This document shows, one piece after another, positions 33,279 to 43,730 of a DNA stretch of 64,000 nucleotides. How positions within the stretch are numbered: position 1 is the first letter of the stretch; each line of letters starts with the position of its first letter. This DNA is from Photobacterium malacitanum. Its GTDB lineage: Bacteria; Pseudomonadota; Gammaproteobacteria; Enterobacterales; Vibrionaceae. The translations under genes and the position numbers were made by a program. The stretch spans positions 1-64,000 of the forward strand of contig NZ_FYAK01000005.1 in NCBI RefSeq assembly GCF_900185615.1. Reading direction: 5' to 3'. The notes beneath the pieces are model-generated. The model saw only the letters and a list, made by a program, of their open reading frames with translations. It ran no database searches and was not told where the DNA came from.

Positions 33279-35075
33279 CTACTTATCTTTGCCCACATGA
33301 AGAATCGCTAGGAAAGCTTCTTGTGGCAATTCAACATTACCAATCTGCTTCATGCGTTTCTTACCGTCTTTCTGTTTCTGTAGTAGCTTCTTCTTACGAC
33401 TAATATCGCCACCATAACATTTCGCGATTACGTTTTTACGTAATTGCTTCACAGTTGAACGTGCAATGATATGGCCACCAATGGCTGCTTGAATTGCAAT
33501 ATCAAACATTTGACGAGGAATAAATTCTTTCATTTTCTCAACAACATCACGACCGCGAGTCTGTGAGTTTTCTTTGTGAGTAATGATTGCTAAGGCGTCA
33601 ACACGCTCACCATTTAGCAGAATATCCACGCGTACCATGTCTGATTCTTGGTAACGTTGGAAATTATAATCTAGCGATGCATAACCACGCGAGGTTGATT
33701 TCAAACGGTCAAAGAAATCCAGTACCACTTCTGACATCGGAATATCATATGTCAGTGCAACTTGATTACCGTGATAAACCATATCAATCTGAATACCACG
33801 CTTTTCAATACATAGAGTAATTACGTTACCTAAGTACTCGCTTGGTACCAAAATATTACAGCGAGCAATTGGCTCACCAATAACATCAATATCATTTACA
33901 GCAGGTAATTTAGCTGGGCTATCTACGTACAGTATCGAACCGTCATTTTTCTTCACTTCATATACTACTGTTGGTGCCGTAGTAATTAAGTTCAGATCAT
34001 ATTCACGCTCTAGACGCTCTTGAATAATCTCCATGTGGAGCATACCCAAGAAACCACAACGGAAGCCAAAGCCAAGTGCTGATGAGCTTTCTGGTTCATA
34101 GAACAATGACGCATCGTTTAGGCTTAATTTACCCAATGCATCACGGAAGTTCTCGTAGTCATCAGATGATACTGGGAACAAACCTGCATAAACTTGTGGT
34201 TTTACCTTTTTAAAGCCAGGCAATGCAACTTCACAGCCACCTTTCGCTAGCGTTAAGGTATCACCCACAGGTGCGCCTAGAATGTCTTTAATACCACAAA
34301 CAACCCAACCAACTTCGCCAGTATTTAGCTCAGTGGTATCAATTTGCTTCGGTGTGAAAATACCAATACGGTCAACACCCCAAACTTGACCCGTCGTCAT
34401 TACTTTGATCTTGTCATTTTTCTTTAGTTTACCGTTCTTGATACGAACTAAAGAAACAACACCTAAGTAATTATCAAACCATGAGTCAATAATTAGTGCT
34501 TGTAGTGGCGCATCCGGATCACCTTCAGGTGCAGGAATTGCTTCAACGATTTTTTCTAAAACTTCGTCAACGCCGACACCTGTTTTTGCTGAACAGCGCA
34601 CAGCATCAATAGCATCAATACCAACGATGTCTTCAATTTCTTCAGCTACACGCTCAGGTTCGGCAGCAGGCAGGTCGATTTTATTTAAAATCGGCACGAC
34701 TTCTAAGTCCATTTCCATCGCTGTGTAACAGTTTGCTAAAGTCTGAGCTTCTACGCCCTGGCCCGCATCAACCACCAGCAATGCACCTTCACAGGCTGCA
34801 AGTGAACGCGATACTTCATACGAAAAGTCAACGTGTCCTGGTGTGTCGATAAAGTTTAGTTGATAAGTTTCACCATCTTTAGCCGTGTAATCGAGCGTTA
34901 CGCTCTGAGCTTTAATAGTGATACCGCGTTCGCGTTCAAGATCCATTGAATCTAAAACCTGCGCAGCCATTTCTCGATCAGAAAGGCCGCCACAGACTTG
35001 AATTAGACGGTCGGATAAGGTCGACTTACCATGGTCGATATGTGCGATAATCGAAAAGTTACGAATGTGCTTCAT
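33279..35075 (-). CDS. lepA: Elongation factor 4 (LepA)
   Basis: LepA is a ribosome-associated translational GTPase involved in initiation or assembly and back-translocation. The 598-aa protein has G1 [11 protein letters not shown]2 RERGITI, G3 DTPGHVD and G4 NKIDLP. EF-G-like domains follow, then the LepA-specific C-terminal domain ([18 protein letters not shown]). It lies in the rseC-lepA-lepB order typical of gammaproteobacteria. Confidence 0.98.
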   Translation of the reverse strand: MKHIRNFSIIAHIDHGKSTLSDRLIQVCGGLSDREMAAQVLDSMDLERERGITIKAQSVTLDYTAKDGETYQLNFIDTPGHVDFSYEVSRSLAACEGALLVVDAGQGVEAQTLANCYTAMEMDLEVVPILNKIDLPAAEPERVAEEIEDIVGIDAIDAVRCSAKTGVGVDEVLEKIVEAIPAPEGDPDAPLQALIIDSWFDNYLGVVSLVRIKNGKLKKNDKIKVMTTGQVWGVDRIGIFTPKQIDTTELNTGEVGWVVCGIKDILGAPVGDTLTLAKGGCEVALPGFKKVKPQVYAGLFPVSSDDYENFRDALGKLSLNDASLFYEPESSSALGFGFRCGFLGMLHMEIIQERLEREYDLNLITTAPTVVYEVKKNDGSILYVDSPAKLPAVNDIDVIGEPIARCNILVPSEYLGNVITLCIEKRGIQIDMVYHGNQVALTYDIPMSEVVLDFFDRLKSTSRGYASLDYNFQRYQESDMVRVDILLNGERVDALAIITHKENSQTRGRDVVEKMKEFIPRQMFDIAIQAAIGGHIIARSTVKQLRKNVIAKCYGGDISRKKKLLQKQKDGKKRMKQIGNVELPQEAFLAILHVGKDK

Positions 35076-35150
35076 GAATGGCGTGACTGCTCGTGATTAA
35101 AATGAATGGGATCTTAAGATCAAGTGGACGGATTCTACCGAATTTAAACG

Positions 35151-35648
35151 CTACTCGCTATCTTTCGATGCGGCATTTATCAGCTTATCTGCTGAAATAG
35201 GTAGCCCTAGCACTCGAATAAGGCTTGGTTTATAGGCTGCATCCCCATCTAATCGCTTCGCGTAATGCCTCGCAATCAGTAATCCGATGGTGGTAGCAAC
35301 GACAGCGGATACAATAACACCAAGCTGATTACTGGCTGCCAGATCAACAAATAAATACTGGCCAAGTAAACTGCCACCAACTAAAAATAGCAATGGCAGC
35401 ATATAAACCAATAATGCTGAGCTGAGCATACTACGCTCCGACAAGCCAATTTCAACCACTTGTCCAAGGGTTACGTTTTCATTGGTGTCGATAGTGATCT
35501 TATGAGAACGCCCAGGTATTGCTTTACTAACAATACCTGTGCCGCAACTATCGCGTGAAGCACAATGACCACAACTTGTTTGTTGCTGACAACTTACCGT
35601 TATATGGCCACTATCAACAGCGACGACTGTCGCTAATGTTCTCATCAT
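35151..35648 (-). CDS. rseC: Sigma-E factor regulatory protein RseC
   Basis: A 165-aa inner-membrane protein of the rpoE operon with a modest positive effect on sigma E and links to SoxR reduction. A Cys-rich segment near the N-terminus (CGHCASRDSCGTG, preceded by another Cys) is followed by two TM segments (about 78-98 and 108-125). It starts two bases after rseB. Confidence 0.94.
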   Translation of the reverse strand: MMRTLATVVAVDSGHITVSCQQQTSCGHCASRDSCGTGIVSKAIPGRSHKITIDTNENVTLGQVVEIGLSERSMLSSALLVYMLPLLFLVGGSLLGQYLFVDLAASNQLGVIVSAVVATTIGLLIARHYAKRLDGDAAYKPSLIRVLGLPISADKLINAASKDSE

Positions 35649-35650
35649 GA

Positions 35651-36637
35651 TTATTTACTCGTAGGGGTAACCTCTGGTTTAATTTTATCAAAGGTTACGC
35701 TTTCTGCAATTTGTCGTGCTGTTTGTGGCGGAATATCACCGACCACTGTAATTTCTTTATTGCCATCAACGCGAGTAATTAGTGTCCGCCGCCCTTGGCG
35801 AACCAATTGACCACGGCCAACGAAATTATCGACATCTGAAACATAGACAGAAAAACTAAATAAACCATCACTGTACATACGACTTTCAACAGCGCGCTCT
35901 GTCAGCAGCAGTCGATGGCGATTACCTGCAATTAATGTAAAGCCATTTGGTAACCAATTAACGGTCCATTGCAGTTTTTTCTGTGGCTGTTGCGGTAATT
36001 GTACCACGGCGGGCAATTTAACTTGATCGAGCTTACTCAGCATTTCAGCAACTTTAGGATTCACCGCAAAAGAAACCACGCGAAATTGCTCTAATAAATC
36101 ACCATCGCGATCGAGTAAATCTGCTCGCATCACCAAATGAGTCGATTGATCTATCCACAATAAGTAAGAATAACGATTACCATCTTTAGGCGCGATTCGA
36201 ACCACATCACAGGCAACACCCGCTTCACGTGCGCGTCCCATGGCAATGAAATCATAAAAATGCGCCAGTTTATCTATATTGGCTTTCATCAATGGCAATA
36301 TTGGCGCGACCATCTTATTACTTTTAATCGTAAAAGGATCGAGTCCTGGCTCAAAATAGCTAACTTCATCACCACGTTGAATCACCTCTTGTGGCGGCCC
36401 ACTGAGGAACAACAAATGACCATAGCTTTGACCATTCTCTAATGCATGTCGATAACGCAAAGTGTCAATGCTATTTTTCTTTACCCAAATGTAAGACATC
36501 TCATAACTAAGATCTCGACTGGCTTGGCCCATTTGATGCAACAAAGCCTCTGTTGAAGGTTTAACCGCTTCAGCAGAGGCTTGGAGTGGCAATAACAGGC
36601 TGACCAATGCAAGAGCACCGACCAGAATTTTTTTCAT
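35651..36637 (-). CDS. rseB: Sigma-E factor negative regulatory protein RseB
   Basis: A periplasmic protein that binds the RseA periplasmic domain and protects it from DegS cleavage, sensing lipopolysaccharide. A Sec signal peptide (cleavage near LQASA-EAVK) precedes a LolA-like domain and a smaller C-terminal domain (LPNGFTLIAGNRH). The length is 328 aa. The start overlaps the rseA stop by one base. Confidence 0.95.
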   Translation of the reverse strand: MKKILVGALALVSLLLPLQASAEAVKPSTEALLHQMGQASRDLSYEMSYIWVKKNSIDTLRYRHALENGQSYGHLLFLSGPPQEVIQRGDEVSYFEPGLDPFTIKSNKMVAPILPLMKANIDKLAHFYDFIAMGRAREAGVACDVVRIAPKDGNRYSYLLWIDQSTHLVMRADLLDRDGDLLEQFRVVSFAVNPKVAEMLSKLDQVKLPAVVQLPQQPQKKLQWTVNWLPNGFTLIAGNRHRLLLTERAVESRMYSDGLFSFSVYVSDVDNFVGRGQLVRQGRRTLITRVDGNKEITVVGDIPPQTARQIAESVTFDKIKPEVTPTSK

Positions 36638-37284
36638 TAATCCGCCACAGAATTATTAGTATGTAATCGTGAATTATCGATACTGCCGTCTTCAGCATTG
36701 AACCGAAGCTGCAATTCATAATCTTGTAACATCGAATTTATTCGACGTCGTTGTTCCATTAACTGTGATTCAGACGGCGTCTGATTATTATCGACCATAT
36801 TGGTATTTAAGCTCACAGGTTCAGCTTTACCTGTAAATGGAATTGTTTGTAATACTGGCACATCATTACTGGTGGTTGTAGTAAGGTTACTACCATTACC
36901 ATCATATTGTTGAACACCAACAATTACCGCTAATGATACACATGCTGCCATCGCAACCTGACCAAACTGGGATAACCAAGCAGGCAATGTCCGCTTAGCT
37001 TTAAATGGGGTCGGTTGTTCTTGAATAATAATCGGCTCAACAACAGCCTCAGCATGAGTAACAACAGCCCCGGTATGGGCTGGTTCAGCTTCTAGCGCTA
37101 ACGCGACATTTTCTGCAATATTCCATTGTTTGCATTGCGGCACATCACCACGCATGACATCACCAATGAGGTTGAAGTCATGCCAGCTTTGCTCGCTATC
37201 TTTGTCAACGGTCAGCGCATTGATAATGCTCTGATCCAAATCTTCGCCATCTAGCAATGCCGAAATTTTTTCTTTATCAGCCAT
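36637..37284 (-). CDS. rseA: Anti-sigma-E factor RseA
   Basis: RseA is a bitopic inner-membrane anti-sigma factor that holds RpoE until stress-driven proteolysis. The N-terminal cytoplasmic part (MADKEKISALLDGEDLD, SWHDFNLIGDVMRGD) is the sigma-binding domain. One TM (about 102-117, QVAMAACVSLAVIVGV) leads to a periplasmic tail. The start is the ATG at 37284 (215 aa) with GGTGGA upstream; the eight-codon longer frame would run almost to the rpoE stop. Confidence 0.95.
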   Translation of the reverse strand: MADKEKISALLDGEDLDQSIINALTVDKDSEQSWHDFNLIGDVMRGDVPQCKQWNIAENVALALEAEPAHTGAVVTHAEAVVEPIIIQEQPTPFKAKRTLPAWLSQFGQVAMAACVSLAVIVGVQQYDGNGSNLTTTTSNDVPVLQTIPFTGKAEPVSLNTNMVDNNQTPSESQLMEQRRRINSMLQDYELQLRFNAEDGSIDNSRLHTNNSVAD

Positions 37285-37310
37285 TTTTTCCACCGTTTGG
37301 TGCAACATTG

Positions 37311-37889
37311 TTATTGCTGCATAAGAGGACGTATACGTTTTTCAACGGTCTCTCGTGCACGGAATATACGTGAGCGAACTGTACCTACAGGACATCCCAT
37401 TATTTCAGCGATTTCTTCATAGCTTAGACCATCCAGTTCACGCAATGAAATCGCTGTTTTAAGATCGTCAGGTAGTGATTCAATCGTACTAAAAACAACT
37501 CGCTTCAGTTCCTCAGACAACATTTGGTTCTCAGGGTTCGATATTTCTTTAAGCGCATTTCCACTTTCATAATATTCCGCATCTTCAGCATCAACATCAA
37601 ATGCTGGCGGACGACGCCCCTGAGCAACTAAATAATTTTTTGCGGTATTAACAGCGATACGGTAAAGCCATGTATAAAAAGCACTTTCACCACGGAATGT
37701 TGGTAAGGCGCGATAAGCTTTAATAAACGCTTCTTGAGCGACATCTGGCACATCACCAGAATTGCTAACATAACGTGAAACAAGGTTACAAACTTTATTC
37801 TGGTATTTAATAACCAAAAGGTTGAATGCTTGCTTATCTCCCCGCTGTACTCGCTCAATTAATACCTGATCAGTGTGCTGCTCGCTCAT
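37311..37889 (-). CDS. rpoE: RNA polymerase sigma-E factor RpoE
   Basis: An ECF sigma factor for the envelope stress regulon. Region 2 (YQNKVCNLVSRYV, DVAQEAFIKAYRAL) and region 4 (LPDDLKTAISLRELDGLSYEEIAEIMGCPVGTVRSRIFRAR) are clear. The preferred start is the ATG at 37889 (192 aa, MSEQHTDQVLIERV); a second ATG at 37907 places the only GGGAG inside the coding sequence, which argues against it. It heads the rpoE-rseA-rseB-rseC unit and is preceded by a candidate self-activated promoter. Confidence 0.97.
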   Translation of the reverse strand: MSEQHTDQVLIERVQRGDKQAFNLLVIKYQNKVCNLVSRYVSNSGDVPDVAQEAFIKAYRALPTFRGESAFYTWLYRIAVNTAKNYLVAQGRRPPAFDVDAEDAEYYESGNALKEISNPENQMLSEELKRVVFSTIESLPDDLKTAISLRELDGLSYEEIAEIMGCPVGTVRSRIFRARETVEKRIRPLMQQ

Positions 37890-38406
37890 TCGAGCGTTTA
37901 CTCCCATGTCTAACTGTTTAGTAATATTGCATACATCTCACGACAAAATAGACCAATAATGGTATCGAGTCGGTATTGATACACAACGGTTTATTTAGAT
38001 TATCCTGCCACTATAAGCGTTAGTCTCACCGTAAATAAAACACTGATTTATGAAATATTTATAAGCATGAGCACTACATAAGACCGATGGATAATGGCAA
38101 AGTTCCACCGCCAATAAAATAATTTACCCTTTCGTTAACGTTTAGTTATTACTGATAACGAAATCAGGGAAGAAAGAATAACAGCAGTCATTTTACCTCA
38201 AATAATCATACTAACGAGGATCTGTGACTGAAAAAAGCAAAATAATCACAATGGTATGAAGCGGTTAGCGCACTAACATTTAACAATAACATAGCTAAAC
38301 CACCGTAGCTTAATGATATTTTGTTTACTCAATCCCAAACAAATATGTCTTTTTATAACAAATTTGATAGCATGAAATAAGATTATCACATGGACATGCA
38401 ATCATT
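37890..38406. other. rpoE-nadB divergent intergenic region
   Basis: About 500 bases with no supported ORF. It should hold the rpoE promoters on the minus strand, one of which is recognisable (38079-38106), and the nadB promoter on the plus strand, which I could not place. It is AT-rich, with scattered short repeats but no strong terminator. Confidence 0.6.
38079..38106 (-). promoter_or_regulatory. Candidate sigma-E promoter for rpoE
   Basis: On the minus strand the -35 GGAACTT (38100-38106) and the -10 GTCTTA (38079-38084) are 15 bases apart. This fits the sigma-E consensus (GGAACTT, 15-16 bases, GTCTAA) except for one -10 base. It is about 190 bases upstream of the rpoE start, consistent with autoregulation known in E. 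coli. Confidence 0.75.
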
Positions 38407-40023
38407 ATGAACCAGCCTCATCAACACGATAGCGATATTTTAGTCATTGGTAGTGGTGCAGCAGGACTATCACTGGCACTGCATTTAGCCCACCTCGGTA
38501 AAGTGACTATTTTATGCAAAGGCCCCCTTAGTGAAGGCGCAACCTATTACGCTCAGGGAGGTATTGCCGCCGTTTTTGATGAATCAGACAGTATTGCATC
38601 CCATGTTGAAGATACCTTAATTGCCGGAGCTCACCTTTGTGACCAAAATGTAGTCCAGTTTATCGCTGAAAACGCCAAGCAGTGTGTGCAATGGTTAATT
38701 GATGGCGGTGTACCTTTTGATCGTGAAGAATCTGATTCTGATGACGATCCCCGCTACCACCTGACCTTAGAAGGTGGCCACAGTCATCGTCGCATTCTTC
38801 ATGCCGCAGATGCCACCGGTATGGCAATGCAAACCTCACTCCAAGAACAAGCCCGTAACCATCCCAATATCACCATTCTTGAACGCCATAATGCGCTTGA
38901 TTTAATCACCGAGAAAAAAATCAATCCGCAAGCAGACACCAATCGCGCTTTAGGTGCTTATGTCTGGAACCGCGACAAAGAATGTGTTGAAACCCTTGCA
39001 GCCAAGTTTGTGGTATTAGCCACTGGTGGCGCATCAAAAGTCTACCAATACACCTCAAATCCTGATGTGTCATCAGGTGATGGTATTGCAATGGCATGGC
39101 GCGCAGGTTGTCGTGTTGCTAATCTCGAATTTAATCAATTTCACCCCACTTGTCTATTCCACCCTAAAGCTCAATCCTTTTTGTTAAGTGAAGCTCTACG
39201 GGGAGAAGGCGCGTATTTACGTCGTCCAGATGGTAGCCGCTTTATGGTTGATTTTGATGAACGTGCAGAACTGGCGCCTCGTGATGTGGTTGCGCGTGCG
39301 ATTGATTACGAAATGAAGCGTTTAGGCGCCGACTGCATGTATCTCGACATTAGCCATAAACCAGCTGACTTCATCACCAGTCACTTTCCAACCATTGCTG
39401 AAAAACTGCAGAGTTACGGGATTGATATCACTCAAGATATGATTCCAATTGTGCCTGCTGCACATTATACCTGTGGCGGAGTGATGGTGGATAAATCAGG
39501 TAAAACTGATATTGACGGGTTATATGCTATTGGTGAAGTCAGCTATACCGGCCTTCATGGCGCCAACCGCATGGCTTCTAATTCATTACTTGAGTGCGTG
39601 GTTTATGCATGGTCAGCAGCACAAGATATTGAGCGCCAATTTAACACTATCTTACAGCCACAACAGCTGCCATTTTGGGATGACAGTAAAGTGACTAATT
39701 CCGATGAAGAAGTGGTGATTCAACATAACTGGCATGAATTACGACTATTTATGTGGGATTACGTTGGCATTGTGCGTTCAACCAAACGTTTAGAGCGGGC
39801 AATGAACCGCATTGAATTACTTAAACACGAAATTGATGAGTATTATTGCCATTTTCGAGTTTCAAATAACTTGCTTGAACTGCGTAATTTATTACAAGTT
39901 GCAGAGCTGATAGTACGTTGTGCAATGGCGCGCAAAGAAAGTCGAGGATTACACTACACCCTTGATTATCCAGATTTAGATGAACAAGCAACTGCCACCA
40001 TTTTAGTGCCTAATAATTACTAA
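38407..40023 (+). CDS. nadB: L-aspartate oxidase
   Basis: NadB oxidises L-aspartate to iminoaspartate for quinolinate and NAD synthesis. The 538-aa flavoprotein shows the FAD-binding [13 protein letters not shown] near the N-terminus, [20 protein letters not shown], the catalytic region [12 protein letters not shown], and [23 protein letters not shown]. It is divergent from rpoE, the same neighbourhood as in E. coli. Confidence 0.97.
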   Translation: MNQPHQHDSDILVIGSGAAGLSLALHLAHLGKVTILCKGPLSEGATYYAQGGIAAVFDESDSIASHVEDTLIAGAHLCDQNVVQFIAENAKQCVQWLIDGGVPFDREESDSDDDPRYHLTLEGGHSHRRILHAADATGMAMQTSLQEQARNHPNITILERHNALDLITEKKINPQADTNRALGAYVWNRDKECVETLAAKFVVLATGGASKVYQYTSNPDVSSGDGIAMAWRAGCRVANLEFNQFHPTCLFHPKAQSFLLSEALRGEGAYLRRPDGSRFMVDFDERAELAPRDVVARAIDYEMKRLGADCMYLDISHKPADFITSHFPTIAEKLQSYGIDITQDMIPIVPAAHYTCGGVMVDKSGKTDIDGLYAIGEVSYTGLHGANRMASNSLLECVVYAWSAAQDIERQFNTILQPQQLPFWDDSKVTNSDEEVVIQHNWHELRLFMWDYVGIVRSTKRLERAMNRIELLKHEIDEYYCHFRVSNNLLELRNLLQVAELIVRCAMARKESRGLHYTLDYPDLDEQATATILVPNNY

Positions 40024-40050
40024 TCGCGCTGAAATAAGTCATCGCTCAAC

Positions 40051-40080
40051 AATACGATGATACTAATGCTCGTTAGCATC
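40051..40080. terminator. Possible terminator between nadB and ygfX
   Basis: An inverted repeat CGATGAT...ATCATCG, extended inward by CTAA/TTAG, lies between the convergent genes and includes the ygfX stop. Only weak T-rich sequence follows in either direction. Confidence 0.35.
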
Positions 40081-40509
40081 ATCGTTATTGTCTGCAGCTG
40101 GCTTTAAAAGTCCTAAATGCAGCGACATTTTTAAGCACCGATAACTTGCAGCATCACAACTATCACAGCAGATAATCAGCCATTGATTACGCTGATGTGC
40201 TATCGACAATATCACTAACCACCGCGTGACTACTTTCACTGCTACAATTTTACCCGCTTGCTCACACCAGCGTAGATTACCATCACTATAGAGACGTAAT
40301 GGCCCTTGCTGACGCAAATAATGGTGCTGTATCCGTTGCCATTCAAACACTAACATTTCGGCAAAAAAATAACTCAATGGCCAAAAGACCGGTGGGACTG
40401 TAAACATCAGTAGCACTGCACCAAAGTAACATCGACTCAGTGCAGTGTTCAGGCGCGGGGATAAATGAAGTGCTAAATCAACGTAGCTTGCTGTTGTTGT
40501 GGGCAACAA
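40063..40509 (-). CDS. YgfX (CptA) family membrane protein
   Basis: A small inner-membrane protein partner of SdhE. In E. coli it has been described both as toxin-like and as part of an SdhE-associated membrane complex; its role is unsettled. The 148-aa product has two adjacent hydrophobic stretches (about 28-42 and 43-52) and a C-terminal soluble part with RLYSDGNLRWCEQ. It is identified mainly by position directly behind sdhE and weak similarity. The TTG start at 40509 overlaps sdhE by 32 bases, a similar arrangement to E. coli; the exact start is uncertain. Confidence 0.75.
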   Translation of the reverse strand: MLPTTTASYVDLALHLSPRLNTALSRCYFGAVLLMFTVPPVFWPLSYFFAEMLVFEWQRIQHHYLRQQGPLRLYSDGNLRWCEQAGKIVAVKVVTRWLVILSIAHQRNQWLIICCDSCDAASYRCLKMSLHLGLLKPAADNNDDANEH

Positions 40510-40738
40510 TCTTATCGACCATCATCGCATGAGCAGGATTATCACTACGACCGTGCTGCATCATCCATTTAAATAAATCAGGATCATCACAGGTTAGCAG
40601 AGAAATAAAATCACGTTGCTGCTGCTCCGATAGATCATCAAAACATTCTTCAAAAAATGGCATCACCAATACGTCTAATTCCAACATGCCACGACGACAT
40701 GCCCATTTAACACGTGCTTTCTCTTCTGCACCTAACAT
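40478..40738 (-). CDS. sdhE: FAD assembly factor SdhE
   Basis: SdhE promotes covalent attachment of FAD to succinate dehydrogenase and fumarate reductase. The 86-aa protein carries the essential RGMLELD (RGxxE) motif at residues 16-22, followed by MPFFEECFDDLSEQQ and the DDPDLFKWMM segment. AGG lies six bases before the ATG at 40738. It overlaps ygfX. Confidence 0.95.
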   Translation of the reverse strand: MLGAEEKARVKWACRRGMLELDVLVMPFFEECFDDLSEQQQRDFISLLTCDDPDLFKWMMQHGRSDNPAHAMMVDKIVAHNNSKLR

Positions 40739-40990
40739 ATATAACCTCTATGTACGTGGCTATTGGCTCACTGATAATTGAATACTTGGCGTATTTCCAG
40801 AATAAAGATAGTAACAGTCGTACTCAATAACAACCATGTGCCAACACAAACAATCGTTCAAGATGAGACCTAGCCCACCATAATGACCATCAATAAAAAC
40901 AGCAAATTAACCCAGCGCATTACCATGGTTAATTATTTTGTTCAGTTGGTATAACATAGCATCATCATTACTGCATTTGTGGATACCATT

Positions 40991-41971
40991 ATGAATACTT
41001 GGTCAACTCAGCACGCTTTCACCCCGCTAGCATTAACTAGCACCGATTCTTTACCTGATTTAGCGCTGATCAACCTCAGTGATTGGGGCATGGTGACACT
41101 TGTTGGCCCTGATAGTAAATCCTACTTACAAGGTCAATTAACCTGTGATGTAGTGTCTTTAGCTGCTGATAAATCAACCTTTGCTGGCCATTGTGATGCT
41201 AAAGGGAAATTACGCACTATTCTGCGTGTTTTCCATTACCAGAATGGTTACGGCTTACTACAACGTCAAAGTGTGATGGCAACCCAACTGCCTGAACTAA
41301 AAAAATATGCGGTTTTTTCTAAAACAGAGATCACTCAAACAGACGCTGTTATTTTAGGACTCACGGGAGAGCAAGCTCAAGCAACCATCGATCATCATTT
41401 TAGTGGTGATGCTGATGTACGCCATAACGACACCGCCACAGTTGTAAAAGTCGATAACGCGCGCTGGATAATTATCACGACTGCAGAGCAAGCAGATAGT
41501 GTTATCACCACGTTGGCACCCACAGCAACCTTAACCACCACTGAACTGTGGAACCTATATGATATTCAAGCGGCGATGCCACGCATTGATAGCGCAACTG
41601 AACTTGAGTTCATTCCTCAAGCAGTAAATTTACAAGCGGTTAATGGCATTAGCTTTAAAAAAGGCTGCTATACCGGTCAAGAAACGGTTGCTCGAGCTAA
41701 ATACCGTGGTATCAATAAACGCGCAATGTATATCGTGACAGGTACGGCAACACAATGCCCACAACCAGGTGATGCATTAGAGCGTAGTGTCGGCGAAAAT
41801 TGGCGTAAAGGCGGCACCGTGATCTGTGGTTATCACTACAGTGACAATCATGCTTTAGCGTTGGTTGTATTACCCAATGATCTTGATGCTGATAGCCAAT
41901 TCCGTTTCGCCACTGCGCCAGATGCGCTATGGCACAAACTCGACCTACCGTACGATGTCAATGCAGAATAA
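40991..41971 (+). CDS. ygfZ: tRNA-modifying protein YgfZ
   Basis: A folate-binding GcvT-like protein needed for activity of certain Fe-S enzymes such as the tRNA methylthiotransferase MiaB. The hallmark KGCYTGQE motif, with its functionally important Cys, is near residue 225 (SFKKGCYTGQETVARAKYRG). The product is about 326 aa from the ATG at 40991; an in-frame GTG four codons upstream is possible. It is divergent from sdhE, the same pairing as in E. coli. Confidence 0.94.
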   Translation: MNTWSTQHAFTPLALTSTDSLPDLALINLSDWGMVTLVGPDSKSYLQGQLTCDVVSLAADKSTFAGHCDAKGKLRTILRVFHYQNGYGLLQRQSVMATQLPELKKYAVFSKTEITQTDAVILGLTGEQAQATIDHHFSGDADVRHNDTATVVKVDNARWIIITTAEQADSVITTLAPTATLTTTELWNLYDIQAAMPRIDSATELEFIPQAVNLQAVNGISFKKGCYTGQETVARAKYRGINKRAMYIVTGTATQCPQPGDALERSVGENWRKGGTVICGYHYSDNHALALVVLPNDLDADSQFRFATAPDALWHKLDLPYDVNAE

Positions 41972-42446
41972 TTCAATAAATACCCCCGTCACTCAGCTAT
42001 TGATTAGTGAAGGGGTTGATTACCGTTTACTACCGCATACCAAACCCGCAAAAACCATTGCCGAGGCGGCAGCTGAACGCGGGGTTGATCCACAGCATAT
42101 GGTTAAATCGATCTTGCTCAAAGATATGTCGGGGTTTCACGTGCTGGCATGTGTACCGGGTCCACAAGCGGTCGATCCTAAAAAAGTACGTGCATTATTG
42201 GGTTGCCAGCGCATGACTTGTGCGGATGCGACCGAGGTTGAAAAAGTCACAGGTTTAGTTATCGGTACGGTTGCCCCGCTCGGCTTAAAACGGCCACTAG
42301 TGATCGTGTTTGATAATGCGATTGCGGCAATAGAAAAAGTGAATATCAGTAGTGGTGATCGCATGGCTGGAATTGAGATCGCCACTGATGACTTATTGAT
42401 CTTATGCGATCCTATGCTCGCAGATATTTGCCGAGATCCGCTCTAA
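41955..42446 (+). CDS. YbaK/EbsC-family aminoacyl-tRNA deacylase
   Basis: A single-domain protein related to the prolyl-tRNA synthetase editing domain; members hydrolyse mischarged tRNAs such as Cys-tRNA(Pro). From the ATG at 41955 it is 163 aa (a second ATG is at 41961). Visible elements are AKTIAEAAAERGVDPQHMVKSILLKD, with the conserved Lys region, and VIGTVAPLGLKRPL plus the closing SSGDRMAGIEIATDDLL. It overlaps the end of ygfZ by 17 bases and lacks a clear ribosome site, suggesting coupling. Substrate specificity cannot be read. Confidence 0.85.
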   Translation: MSMQNNSINTPVTQLLISEGVDYRLLPHTKPAKTIAEAAAERGVDPQHMVKSILLKDMSGFHVLACVPGPQAVDPKKVRALLGCQRMTCADATEVEKVTGLVIGTVAPLGLKRPLVIVFDNAIAAIEKVNISSGDRMAGIEIATDDLLILCDPMLADICRDPL

Positions 42447-42515
42447 TTAATCATCAGCCATAACATCAACGGCATTAATCACAATGCCGCTTGATAGAAC
42501 ATAAAGGAACTGTTG

Positions 42516-43466
42516 ATGACAAATTATCATCACGATATTAATTGGCGCGGGGTTGATCTCAATTTATTAATTGCTTTTTCTGCATTAATGGAAACCCGCA
42601 GCGTAACTAAAGCAGCCAATAAACTGGCCATTGGTCAGTCGGCAATGAGCCATAACTTATCGCGACTACGAAGCTTATTAAATGATCCTTTGTTTGAGCG
42701 CCATGGTCACCAAATGTTACCCACCCAAACCGCGTTAGAGCATGCCTCAACCGTCGACACTATTTTAGCATTGATTACTAACGAACTACTGCGACCAAGT
42801 GTATTTGTACCTGCTGATTTCTGTGGCACCTTTAAAATAGGCTTAACCGATTACGCCGAGTTGTTATTTGCTCCAGTATTATATGATGCTATTCACCAAC
42901 AAGCGCCACAGTGTCAACTAAGCTTTTTTAATGTCGATCGCCATAGCTATCATTCTGATTTTAACCAACACCGTATCGATGTTGTTATCGGTTCAATGAC
43001 AGATATGGGCAAGGATATTGAACATCAGTATTTATATACGGAAGATCATGTTTGCCTATATGATCAGCAAGCAACGGGACTGAATGACCAAGTAAGTCTC
43101 GATCAATACCGCCGCCATCCTCATGCGCTGGTAAGCCCAGATGGTAAGCTCACCACCCAAGTTGATGCTCAATTACACCGACAAGGGTTTCAGCGCCAAG
43201 TGGCTGTGGGATCGCATAATTTTCTCACTATTCGGCATTTGTTAAGCGGTCGCGATTTACTATGTGTGGTATCACGCTTGATGGCACAACTAGATATCTT
43301 CAATGACCAATTAACCCAATGCCCACCGCCAGTGGCCATTGCTGATTTTGATATTCGATTATTATGGCTCCATCGCAACAGTAATCACCCTCGTAATCAA
43401 TGGTTACGCGACATTGTTGCTAACACGGTGATCACTCACGTTAAACAACTTCGAGCTGGCGCTTAA
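42516..43466 (+). CDS. LysR-family transcriptional regulator
   Basis: A 316-aa DNA-binding regulator. The N-terminal winged helix-turn-helix is at about residues 14-72 (LIAFSALMETRSVTKAANKLAIGQSAMSHNLSRL has the classic LysR spacing) and the rest is the periplasmic-binding-like effector domain. The start ATG at 42516 has AAGGA about eight bases upstream. LysR proteins usually act on a divergent neighbour, but both flanking genes are arranged otherwise here, so its target and inducer are unknown. Confidence 0.88.
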   Translation: MTNYHHDINWRGVDLNLLIAFSALMETRSVTKAANKLAIGQSAMSHNLSRLRSLLNDPLFERHGHQMLPTQTALEHASTVDTILALITNELLRPSVFVPADFCGTFKIGLTDYAELLFAPVLYDAIHQQAPQCQLSFFNVDRHSYHSDFNQHRIDVVIGSMTDMGKDIEHQYLYTEDHVCLYDQQATGLNDQVSLDQYRRHPHALVSPDGKLTTQVDAQLHRQGFQRQVAVGSHNFLTIRHLLSGRDLLCVVSRLMAQLDIFNDQLTQCPPPVAIADFDIRLLWLHRNSNHPRNQWLRDIVANTVITHVKQLRAGA

Positions 43467-43526
43467 TAACAGTGGCAGAGCAACGATGCCCTGCCAATAA
43501 TTACTCAATCACTATCATCGATACTA

Positions 43527-43730
43527 TTAATGGGCGTGGCGACTCGGTTCTTGGATTTGATAAAGTTTGTGTTCATCGCAAGGCTCATCACAATTACACT
43601 CTTTATTGACACCGACATTGGCTAGCCCACCACAACTGCCACTGATTGTTTGGCGTTTTACACACCACCCAATTGCCATTGCCGCAATAACAACCAAGAA
43701 GATCCCTAAGGTTAATAAAAACGTCGTCAT
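43527..43730 (-). CDS. NqrM-like small Cys-rich membrane protein (DUF539)
   Basis: A 67-aa protein with one N-terminal TM segment (about residues 4-22) and a short cytoplasmic tail bearing SGSCGGL (Cys33) and CNCDEPC (Cys45, Cys47, Cys51). This is the NqrM pattern. NqrM matures the Na+-translocating NADH:quinone oxidoreductase, probably by delivering iron, and the position of Cys33 agrees with the family. It is not next to nqr genes here. Its start overlaps the upstream NifX-like gene by four bases (ATGA), so it is coupled to it. It could be the sole NqrM or a second copy. Confidence 0.8.
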   Translation of the reverse strand: MTTFLLTLGIFLVVIAAMAIGWCVKRQTISGSCGGLANVGVNKECNCDEPCDEHKLYQIQEPSRHAH

